Assembly (NCBI GenBank): GCA_028565635.1
Contig: JAOXYB010049613.1
Coordinates: 1 to 26,508 of the forward strand
DNA: 26,508 nucleotides
Reading direction: 5' to 3'
From: Phoronis ovalis
Lineage: Eukaryota; Phoronida; Phoronidae
Shown: positions 12,601 through 24,600 of the stretch, piece after piece
Numbering within the stretch: the stretch's first letter is position 1
Layout: every line of letters starts with the position of its first letter
The notes under the pieces: model-generated
Databases searched by the model: none
The model's input: the letters and a program-made list of their open reading frames with translations, nothing else
What the model was told of the DNA's origin: nothing
Translations under genes and position numbers: made by a program

Positions 12601-15600
12601 AATTCGAAATCCATAATGAATTTTCGGGTAGCAGATGCCAACAAAATTACAAATAATAACAATATTTGAACAAGAAAATAGGTGAAAACCGATGTTTAAA
12701 AATAATGCAGAGTCGGGTAGCCTCGCAAAATCATTGCCGTTTATACGTCTCCAGAGTTTTCATTGCAAAAAATAAAAATAAAACAAAACAATTTTCAAAA
12801 TTTGACCTTTGAGCTCCAAATGAACTTTTGACATCAAGGTCAACAATGCCTAACACAGGGATGTCATACACCAAGTACCAAGTTCCTAGCTGTAACTGTC
12901 TCTGAGATATAGTTTGCTGAAAATTGGAAGAAACAGAAGAAAGAAAACTTACAAAACCAATAGGCGGCGTGCTCCCTTATAGGAGCAACCGTGCTTAATT
13001 ACAAAAAACAAAACAGAATACAACTCGTAAATTGTCTGTTACAATGTGAGTTTACATATAACAGTAATAATTACTGTAAAAACACAAACATTCTCCAGAG
13101 CTACTTCTTGTATGACATTTGTTCATTGATATATAAAATTTATATTTCTTAATGACGGGATTTAGGTAAAAAAAATCGTACAATCGTCTTTGATCTATGT
13201 TTTTTGCCTTGGAAATTTATTTTATACATGATATAAAATTTTATCGATGTTTTTTTATACGCTCGATCACAACACTATGAGCAACAAGAAATGTATTTTT
13301 AATAAAAAAAAAATTACGTGCATGCACATATTTAGGCACGCATACCACGCCGCATTACTGCATTAAACATTACCAAGTACATCGGCATTGTAAAGCATTC
13401 TTTTCATCCCCTTATGTGGATGAATGCTCAAGCGGATATTTTGATCTTAAAAATACATTGAACATCACAATGTCAGAAACGTGTGCGATTACGAGTAAAA
13501 GACTGTGGTGCAATAGAAGATAACGCCTATAACAGCCCTTTGAAGATAACGCCTATAACAGCCCTTTGAATTTCGAGCAATGAACAAAGAATGCGCACGA
13601 GATTACATTCTGCGTAATATTAGAGTTTATTCTCATAGCAAGGACAATAAAGTATTTAAAAAAATTAGCTTAAAAAGTGCTACCTAAACCTATAGTTAAG
13701 GTTGCTTTATAAATGTCCTCTAAATACACTGTCGTCGACTGCAAAACCAAATTCAAAATCTGCGCAAAATAAATATTTCATTTAATTGAACTAAAAATGA
13801 ATAGAAATTTACGGTCCACAGTGTGCCGCAGTTTTATTGCATCTCCTAACACTGTGTGAGACGATCAATTTATCATATTTGATATATATCAGCCTACGTA
13901 ATTTAGTACCAAGGTATTCGAAATTTTCGTACCCTGGTTATCATTGATTTGGGTGATGGATTAGGGACTTCATGAGTCACTATTTTAAGGATAACTAGGT
14001 TACCAGTCTATGTCAGATACACCCCGAAGACGTATCCGAGGCTTGTTAAAACTTCCCATTATGCTCGCGAAACGCTTTAATAAACATGCACCTTTCTTTG
14101 GTATATACGGTCATTTCTACTATTATAGTCAATTAAACATGGCACGAAAACACATTTTGCAGGTTTCGTTTTTGCAATACTAATAACAATAGTTTTCTTA
14201 GTTTTCATTCTTTGCTTAATGAAAATACTGAGCTGAAAGTGAACCAGCTTGCTTAATTAGATTCCTCTATTACAAGTAGAAATACCAGGGAATTATTCCA
14301 GGTGGAATCTGTAAAATTAGACTTGAGTATATATATATGCATAACGCGGTGAATCACCTCATAAGTGTTAATTTCATTTTTTTTACACTTTAATGGTTAT
14401 ATCCTAACACCTTATTTTTTATCAGTGAATCACGTCATACGTAGCGTTAATTTCAAAAATGAAAAAGATATGGTCATGAACAAGAACTAAAAAATTATTA
14501 TTTACATATTATAATAGTTATATCATAACGCAGTATTTATTAGCATGAACCTAACTAGCAAGTCATGTTTGTTTTGCATTCTGCTTTTTTCTGGGCTCAC
14601 AGTTGGAATGCCTCCAAAAATATTGTTTTGTTAAAAATTTAAAATCGACCGCACCTGCTGTCTTTAGAAAAAGAAGCACAACAATTTCGTATGATTTATG
14701 ATGGTGTTGATTCCGTTTACAACTATATACCAATAGAATATGACCTGCGTGACAGAATAATGATTTATCGTGGACAAAGCAAGCATGTCGCATCCGACTT
14801 TCTATAAATGACTCATTTCGGAGAAAGGGTTATGTTTTCAGGGAACGTTTCGACTATTTTTGCGGGCTTGAGCCATCGTTCCAAAACTGTTCGAGACTTT
14901 TTACAACCTTTAAAGTCGTCCAATGCAGATAAGGCTGTGAGAGTTCCCAAATCGGGCTAGTTCGATTCACGCTAGTGAAGGTTTTAATAAAAAAAATGTC
15001 TTAGCACACCATAATTTCACCATTGTTATGTAATATTTTCTGCGTATTTTTAATTTTTACATGTTCACCTTAGTAACCAGCCATCTGTTAAAAACCTATT
15101 AAAAAACATCAAAAATATGTTGTTTCTCTACTGTAATCTATAGTTAAAAGTTATATAAATCGAATTACGATAACTTATGCAAGTCAAATCAAACCACAGC
15201 TACGCCCCTGAGATAATATAATATTGTTACTTTAATCGTCGCTGCCAATTTACTTTCGCTTTTTAGAATGTCAGTTAGCATTACGAAAAATCAGAAACGT
15301 TCTGGTGAGAAATACAATCTTCCCTTTGTAAGTATAATTAAAGAGTTCAACCTACTGCACAAAAATTAATTAGGTCAGTGTCTTATGCACCTGATAGGTA
15401 CATGACAGCTAAAGATTTGTTCATTTTTGAAACACTCTTGCTTCTATACTTGTAGTAGGCGAAAATAAAATTTGTCTACACGGTTTCCAGATTATTTTTG
15501 CTATCATTATTTGTAATAAAGGTAAATATTTATTGAGCTTGACAAGATAAATATTACCTTTATGAGTAAAAAATCATAATCGTCACGCTAGATTTTAGTT

Positions 15601-18600
15601 TATATAATCAGTTTATTTCCTTTGGGGAAACATTCAAAAAGTTATTTTTTTAATAGATTTTCATTAGCTTTAAAAAATAATAAAATATTTCTTACAAGTT
15701 ACAAAATTACGATATACAAATTATGTTAGTGGCTACCGAATTTGAGATAGCTTTACTTTGCATAAATTTTTTTTGTTATCAGTATATATGCGTAAATGAA
15801 AAAAATATGAGAAAAGGGACTAGGATAAATGTACATCCGCCGATATATTTATGATATGGACCCATGTTCTGTGAGTAATACTGATTTTAGTCGTGACATC
15901 TGGGGAATAATAGAAAACATTGTAAATTTGAGTGAGCTTGTGTCGAGTTTTTATGACATTGAAATCGCATCTTGATATAAACTTGTAGGGAAGAACAAAA
16001 ATCAAAATATTTCTTTTCATTTTTTGTGTCCGATATACGAGTTCAAATCACGAGAATTTGCATGAACGTCTCACAAAAATTAATTACACCAATTAGGCGT
16101 GCTAGTGGCAAAAATCAGTAGCAAACAAGAGTACTCTACTACGGCTTTGATGTGATACAATAACATTTCTATTTTCACAATCCAGTCAGAAAGTAGAACT
16201 TGGCATGATTTCTCGTTTACGTTTATTTTGGCATCAGAATACATCTTAAGATCACCATTATCTGTTTACGTTCATCACTTTATTTTGAATGTGATAACGA
16301 TTGTTTTTGCTCATAAATCTAAGAATAACATTAATTAAGCTACAACCACATACTTCCGGTAAGGACTGTAACAAACGCCGGGTGCGCAATGGACTGGAAT
16401 CACATCATCCTCGGGATATATCACCACTTAAAAAATATCTTCCTATTGGCGGAATTCAGATGCTGTACATAAGGAGTGGACAAGCAACAAATCGCAGTCT
16501 TACTAAGGCCTAATACCGCTCACATTAATACGTTGCTGCATATAATATTCTTAATATAGAAATATGCAGGATTGATAGGTGTTACAAAACTGCACTATCA
16601 TAAGACAGGATGACACAGATAATATTACAGGGATGTAGTACAAGTAACCATTGTGCATATATTTGCATAATCATCTAGACTTGCATAAGTATTAAGTGTC
16701 TATTCTTATCACATTCATGTTTTTAAAAAAATTATGGCAAACTAGGAAAATTTAGAAATACGCAAACCTGTTTTGTTTCAAAGTATAATTGCAACCTGAG
16801 AAAATGTACCATATGCGTGATAAGGATTAGGCCTACCGAGCTTGGTAACACCAAAGTAAAATAAGTTGCCATGACCACCCTTTTTATTAACATTCCGGGG
16901 TTAACATTTCGAGTACTGTAAGTGCGTAATAGTTGACACCCGTTACGTAGTGGTGATATGTACTATAATGCACAACTGACAAAGAGTTGCGATATTTTTA
17001 CACCTACGAGCAGCCTGTCATTACCGGGCCTTTAAGTGCTGCAGCTGTAAAACTAGGGCATAATACTCAGCGTAATTTATCATACATATTAATTTTATAT
17101 AACACCAAATTTCCTTAATCTATGTTACTTTATAATATTGCATGCAAAATAGCAATTCGGTTTTAATTTTGGGGGAAGATATCTATTTCTCTCTATAAAT
17201 ATTTTTAGACAAAGCCGGTTATTTTATACAACTTATAAAAAGAATTCAATTTTTTCTAATGTGACTATGATAAACGCTCTCAACCATATATGCTTGTCTT
17301 CGTATTGTGGCTTATTGCACTTTTAATTCCCTGTTTATTCAATTGCAAATACTAGGGAATTATATTTTACCCACATCTATGATAATAAAAATTAATTCAA
17401 CGACCATAAAGGTTTTCGTAAATAAAAAAAACACAACTCACGTAGTTTGCGTCCTAATTTAGAGACACCCACCACAATTAATTAGGTTTATCTTTTTTTA
17501 TTGTAAATTCAAAGTCATTGCATGACATCGTATAATGAGTCAAATAGGTTAATGATTTTCTACCTACTTTTCATACAATTAAATGGTACACGTACTGCAC
17601 GTTCCTTTTCAAGTCTTAAAACATTAATTGTTATACCAGATAAAAGTCCAGTCCAATTTATATTCAATAGTCTGGACAAAAGACGTGACTCATCTGTTTG
17701 GTGCTGTTCCCGGGTACTGTTGTACGTGACTTTAGGTGCAGGATAAAATCAGGCGATGTCGTAATCAGTGTTCGGATGGTAGGCTTGATTGTATATCACT
17801 GCCTCGCGCGATCGAATACCTTTCTCTAATACCGTACTAACAGTAACTGCACCGTGGCCCATGAAAAAATATTATATTTTATTTGAGGTCGAAAAAGTGG
17901 GTACTACTACCAGCATGTTTGGAAATAACTCGTCATTCGTTTGCAAGTAATGTCATGATTACAGCGATAAACAATGTACTTAATTACATTCTTACAGTCT
18001 AAATATGTAATAATTATGACCCAATTAGCAGAAATAAAAGATATGCCTAGCAACCTCTAATATAGTGTAATCAAGATGTAGTGACCAGAATATATTCAAA
18101 TGTTAATCCTTATCTGTATTACTTTAATAAAGTTCTTGGTCCAGTTTAGCAGAGAATTAAAAAAGGCCTGGATAACCAATCATATATTAACTGCTGATTA
18201 CATAAAAATAAGCATTAGCTCAGAACAGTGATGTTGCTAACAGTGCCCTCAGCAGTTGCAGAAGGGTTATGAGAATATTTCAACACATATATTTATTGTT
18301 TATTTCAGGTGCAAGAATGCTATTTATGTGATAATTTATAACTGTTGCCTCAGATATTAACTTGCCAACAAACAGCCATACATTTAAATGATGCATACAA
18401 TGTACTACAAGATAATTATCTATAGAAGACGGCTTGTATGTCTTTTAAGTAGACAGAGTGCATTCGTGTGCCAGTAGGTGTGTGTATGTACTGAAATAGA
18501 TACGAGTTAGCCAGAAATAGCTGCACAGATTAAGAAAAATCTATGCTGACTGCACGACTTTATAGTTCATGAGGTTCAGAGTACTTTGCAATAGTTCCCA

Positions 18601-21600
18601 AGGTTCAATTTGGAAACTGATTTTAGAAAATGTTTACTTCTGAAAGGACATCTGGTGGTTGTATTACGTATTATGATTCTGGTGAAAAGGGCCCTCTAGT
18701 TGCAACCTTTTACATTAGCCACCAGTTCTTATTCTTTTAGTATCCATAGTTTTAAGACTTCTGACGCACATGCATGCACAAGACACAAAAAGTCAAGCAT
18801 GCAAATGATAACATAACATCTTTAAAATGTTAGTATTTTACAATAAGCAATATGGTCACAAAACACCAGTCAGTGAAAATAGTAGTAACCTGAAGGAAAC
18901 TAGACATGCAGGGATTGTAATAAAAATAAACACATATAAAGCCATTCTTTTCTGCTTTAACATAAACAAAACTCAACAAGAACGATGAGAAAAGACATTC
19001 AAACACCCTGACACATTAAAAAGTGTGTCATGTATTCCTTTTCACTATGGCAACAGCTGTTGAATACCTTTTCCTGTGACCCAACACACATGTCCTACCT
19101 GGTTGGTGAAATTCTGAATGTTACAGGTGGGTCTCCTAAATAGCCACTAGGGGGGAAGCTGCTGCGAGGCCCTGCCAATACTGGAGCATGAGAAGACGAT
19201 GATGCCAAATCTTTCACTGGAGTTTCTTCAGTTGAGAGAATAGCTTCAAACAAATTCTGTCCAGCTGAAAAAATAAATATACAATTTAGAGTTGACCATA
19301 ATTGAAAATTAGAAAATTCATAACTTATATTAAAGGTGCTTTGTATCACATTATAGCTAAACTCAAAGCAGCAAATGCACGTCATTTTGTTAGCTTACAG
19401 GGTGTGTAATAAACAAAAAATCCAAGTCATTTTTTATTGTCATTTTGCATATACACAAGTAAGCATTTGCACAGGTTAAATAAAAACTCACAGTTTAATA
19501 ATAACTTTTGCATTACTGTTTTTACAGCTTAGTGTGATATATGACTTTGTAGTCCCTCAGTAAATGTACTCATGAATTTTGGTTTTGGCTTCATGGTGGT
19601 AAGTTTAGAAATACAAAAGCAACAAGACAGTTCAAAATTACGTAGAAAACTAGTTTTGAACTGCTTTTTAAAATAAATTTTATAATTAAAATTATACATC
19701 AATCCTCAGACAAAAGCAGACAATAAAGTCAGAAATGGATGCCAACCAGAAAAATAAGAGAGTTTGTGCATTACCTTGCCTTCCATTATAACCTTTATAT
19801 GTTGGCAATGGTGGTATTCTCCTAGGTGCTGGAGTGTCAAGAGGCGATGTAGCCTTTTTCAAATCTGTGTCAAATGTCGTCTTCTTTGATTCAACAGACA
19901 TTGGTACAGCCCTTGAAAAGTCTTCATTTTGCTGAGAAGTGTATTTCTGATTGACTGAAAAAGGATCATGTGATCGTTCATTAGTAACAGGATATGTTGT
20001 ATACTGTTGCCCATGTGAGGCTGCCCTGTACAAGGAAAGTGGAGTTTTTTCAACTGCATCTTTCTTTTGTTCTGGGAAATGCATCTTATAATCGCACGTA
20101 CATGGTACTCTAGTATATTTGTCTTTTTCTTCAGCTTGTAACGCCATAAGATTTACTTTCGCCTAAAATGAAATAACAAATATTTTGTTAGCACTAATCA
20201 ATGTACAGATTGCATGAACTGGACTTGCACTTAAATGGCATAAAGAAAAGCAATTAATTTTATTTGAAGCAAAAATACCATTCTTTTGTGTCCAAGTTCT
20301 TTAGGCCGACGTTGAAACTTTCGTTAATTTTAGCAAAATTATTTAAAAACGGATTAAACCTGACAGAAACATGATATCACTACTGGCTGAACTTGTTTAT
20401 TCTGTGCTTTCTTCAGTACAGTTTGATTTCATTTCCTTGCACGTACACACACCATGTCAGGGAAATATTAAAAAGAAGTATCAGTAAAATCTGGTGAACA
20501 TTTGGTTTACTAAAGGTGCATCATAATACCAAGTGTGTTATAATAATTAGAATGAAGCTTACCTGCCACTCCAGTTGCTGCTGCTGCAGCTTCTCAATGT
20601 GTTCCAGACGTCTCTCTGTTAACTCAGCTAATCGTTTTTCTAATTCCAACAGTTTCTCAGAAGTTGAGTCGTTAATTTGTGGTTGAGATGGAGCAGTCTG
20701 AAGATTGCTGATTTTATTCATAATTTCATTGAGTTGACTTTCCAGTTGAAATTGTACCTGCAAAGTATACTAATATGTATTTCTTCGGACCGTTGTAAAT
20801 CTTTTATACATGACTAGCATTCTTGTCATCATGTGTATTGCAGTTGTTAAAGTTACCCTAAAACAATATTTAATGATGTAATAGTTCTTTCAATCTTATT
20901 GTTGCAAATAGCATAATAAAATTGATATTTTATGTTAAAATTTAGTTAAAATATAAGATTTAGATTGGACTAAATTATATATGTATTTGATATTTTATGT
21001 ATTCAAGCCATTACACATTACAATACAGCAAAACAACTAAGAGAATGGCCAAGAAAATTAGATTTCGCCTCATTAACTTTTCAAATATAAAATACTGCTG
21101 TTATTAATCATATAAATCAGTGCATAAATGATGGAACCTTTCACATGAGGATTTCTTTTAGAATATAAACACTGAGAGCCTTTGTGGATATTTATGTGTT
21201 GGATCCTTGATGATAGTTTTCCTAATTCAAGACGTCACAGTCTACCTTATAAATAGGTTGAGTTGCAGCTACTGCAGCTGATGCAGCAACTGCTGCAGCC
21301 ACAGTTTCAACTTGTTCCTTTACATCTGATTTGGCTTTAAGTTCACTAGAGTCTGCTTCAACAAACTTTGGCATTACAACTCTTTTAATTGGCACATTAC
21401 TCTGTGCTCGCCTATAATATATATGGTGCATAATAAAATAAGACATCTGCAACATATAAGCAGATACAAGTAACAGACAGATGCCCGCTCACATATGATG
21501 ACTGCACAGACACTTCAACATGACATGAAAAGAGTAAATTTTTGACAGTTGCCTTAATAGAATAACTAAGGTTTTCATCCAAAATACTTAAAACTGTGCA

Positions 21601-24600
21601 CACAACAAACAAACCAAAACGTAAACATGTTAATAAAAAAAGGCACAGAAATGTACGAAATACTGGTGTATCCTGGTGCATACTTGACAAGATCTCCTTT
21701 TGCTTTCACTCTCTTGTCTGTATGATATGTAGACACTGATACATCACTGAGGACAGACCTGGCAGACAACATGGGTTCTTTAGTCCTCTCTCCTTGGTAC
21801 ACCCTTGAATACTGAAAAATAGAACACTTTTAAGTTTTCAAATTCCTTAACACTGTGTAACCTTTATTAATTTATTAAACTCAAATCACAGAAAAAATGT
21901 TTATTTCCTGTATCAATTTCTTGCTTGCTCCTTTATATCGCTAATTTTCCCTTGCATAATGTAAAATATAATTTTATGACATGAAAAAAATCTAACAGTG
22001 CTAGATATAATGATAGAACAAAAGCCATCTAATATCCGGGATGTGATACTGCCAACAACTCGCTTTTCCAATAGTTTGCATGCTACTATGATAAACAGCA
22101 TTTTAAAAACTGATAACTATCTTTTAGCAACAAATTATTGTCTTATCAGAAATATGTCATGCTACGAGCACTAGTGCCTCCCTTAGCAGTATTTCAACAC
22201 ATACTGTACATTAATGCTTACTTACTTTATTGTAAAAGTCCACAATATGATGGGGAACCTAAACATAACTAAAAGGTTGTATTTTACAAAGTACCTTGTT
22301 TATCACTTTTTGTTGGATGCCACTATCATTGCTGTCGTTGCTGGAACTTTCGGAAAAATAATTTTGTGCATGAATTGTTGTAATTTCATCTTGGATGGTA
22401 ATAATCTCTGGTTCATTTGGATCTCTATTCTTAGCTAAAACAAAAGTATATTTTTTAAAGACTGCAATCAACTTATATATATATGACATGTCATACAATA
22501 GACTGACATCAGTCATTAATTAGAAACATTGATTGGAGTTTTTTAATAAATGCATTATAGTACATGAAACAGTTGCTAGAATAAACTTGTAAGCTCTGTG
22601 CAATTTTGCCTGCTAAAGCTGTTTATAATGCTTAAAGTTGAATATAGACTTGCTCAAGTCCGTGTGGACTTTAAAAAAAAATTAAAAAATTTAATGTTTA
22701 TTTCTCTTTTTTATGTCTTTTACATCAGTGTTTTTAATTATCTCTGGCTAACACTCAACATATATGATAGTAAAAAAAATAAAAAATTTCGAGATAATTA
22801 AAAACACTGATGTAAAAGACATAAAAAAGAGAACTAAACATTAATTTTTGAGCAAGTCTAAGTTGAATACAGTATCATATGTTGATGTGGTCTACTGTAT
22901 GTTTATGCTTTATATATGTTTCTAACAACAGCTATGTAAAGCTAGGACTGCCATATATTTTTCTCCTTCAAATTCAAAGCTAAGACTGCCAGATTATTTT
23001 CTCCTTTACATTAGATTTTTAGACAAATTTTTGAACGACTTTTTAGAAAAATTATTTTTTAGAAAAAAAAGAAAAGCGCATTATCTTAAATTACAGAGCC
23101 GACTAACATTAGTCTAGTCATATAACTGTGATCACTTCTTTTAACACTACAATAAAATGATTGTATAAACATAGATGTGCATTATAGGCCTTCCATTTAC
23201 TGTATTCAACAGATAACAGATTTCGCTTACAGTTTAAACTTACTACGTGACAGGATTGGTAATATTATTTTTTTTATTCATTCATAAATGACTGAAAATA
23301 AATCATGCTCTAGTGTTTCCCACATAACTTGTTCTACACAAAATAACTGAAGGAGAATGATAATGTCAATGTAAGCCAGTAACACGTATTGGAAAAATAT
23401 TTGTTTGTTTAGTACATGCCCACTTTTAAAATTAGACCAAAACTGCTTCTTAAAAATAACTATGATATAAACTATCTATTAAATTTAATATTACCTTGGT
23501 GATAATTGTCTGGTTGGATTTTCTTAGGCGATGTTCTATACACTAATGCATTCTGGTCATTAGATATTCTTCCAGTGAATGTCTTATGTTTCTCAACAGT
23601 TGCTATCAGTTCATCATTTTCTCCAGCCTGCACTGTTGGTACTTCGTCATCGCCTTCTGTATGCACTGTTTGGTTATCCTTATAATTTCGTTCAATCCAT
23701 GATTTAGTATTCCCAGTTTTATAATATTCATGATCAACGCTTTGCATCGCTCGATTACTAGACACGGAATGTTTTGTATCTGCTTTCTTTAACATGTTTC
23801 CAAATGCTTTATCTTTGGCATCATCATATTTAAAGCCAACATGCACATCCTCTTTAATGTCACAATTTTTCAATGTATTATCCGCTTGTTCATCTACTGG
23901 TGTCTTTGCACTGGTATCACCACTGTGATGCCCTTGTAGAATCCCTGGCTTCAATATTCCACCAGATTTCTTCTTCATTTCTTCACCCCTTGTAATTAAT
24001 GGAGGAGCGATATTCTCCTCAATAGCAGAAGGAGTTTCATGGTCATCTTCAAATGGTGATTTTATCTCTCGCAATTTACGAGAGGAAATTTTTATAGTTT
24101 TCGCATTCTCAAAGGAATGTTGACTCCCTTTAGATACATTAGATGAAGATGAAATACTATTCCCTGCACTACTTCTACTTGTATTTGATTGAGACAGCAT
24201 TAATGAAGTTGAGCGTCTCAAAATTTCACTGCCTGTAGAGCTATTTGATGTATTCCGACTATCAGGTGTTGCCTGTAAACTACCAGCAGGTAATTCTAAC
24301 CGAGAATTTTCTTCTCTGATAACAGATAGTTCTTGATTGCTTGAGCCAGAGATATATTCGGTGGTACTAACACTACTCCCAGAAGGCCATTTGGACTTTG
24401 GACCAAGAACTTTTCCAGGTTCTTGAATTTGTTTTCCCGTTGAGTCTATCCACTTTTGCTGTGGATACTGGGTCCATTTTTCTTTTAAATTTTCCTTATC
24501 ACCATTCCCAATGTTTTGTGCTTCATGTTCTGTCTTTGAACTGCTTTCAGTTGAATGTTTAGTTTTGGGCCGAGCTCTTGATGTACCTCCCAATAACTGT

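Larger units (their letters stand above)
3550..19098 (-). other. 15.5-kb TALPID3 intron containing IRF2BP
   Basis: This intron separates the phase-2 donor after 19099 from the phase-2 acceptor (TTTACTTTCAG) before 3549. It is the largest intron in the window by more than tenfold. It contains one complete protein gene on the same strand (8329-9993), a transposon complex at its left end (3603-5650), and otherwise non-coding AT-rich DNA. No additional TALPID3 exon was found in it, and none is required by phase. Confidence 0.82.
9994..19098. other. non-coding DNA upstream of IRF2BP, within the TALPID3 intron
   Basis: About 9.1 kb without a supportable gene. Includes the IRF2BP 5' flank with NRF1-like and E-box motifs, a CRE, a repeat relic, two direct-repeat clusters, and relatively GC-rich islands at roughly 10380-10700, 11150-11330, 16360-16520 and 16990-17060 that look less decayed than their surroundings. 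The open frames here are short, lack homology and lack codon bias. Confidence 0.6.
19265..23494 (-). other. TALPID3 introns between right-hand exons
   Basis: Introns 19265-19774, 20163-20562, 20758-21245, 21412-21683, 21812-22294 and 22435-23494, all GT-AG. Apart from the fold-back repeat at 22645-22860, only AT-rich sequence is visible. Confidence 0.7.

Noticed and set aside
14563-14793. 76-aa minus-strand frame
   Set aside because: No homology recognised, no splice context; length is within chance for the region.
14955-14985. T-arm-like GGGCTAGTTCGATTCACGCTAG, possible tRNA or tRNA-derived SINE
   Set aside because: No matching D-arm, anticodon stem or acceptor stem at the right distances on either strand.
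3483-19264. Left and right exon groups as two different genes
   Set aside because: Left exons carry the later TALPID3 motifs and right exons the earlier ones, in the correct order and on the same strand. The phase-2 donor at 19099 matches the acceptor at 3549.
21412-21690. 92-aa minus-strand reading frame with hydrophobic, membrane-like sequence
   Set aside because: It coincides with the intron between exons 21684 and 21411; hydrophobicity comes from AT-rich codons, and both intron boundaries are canonical.
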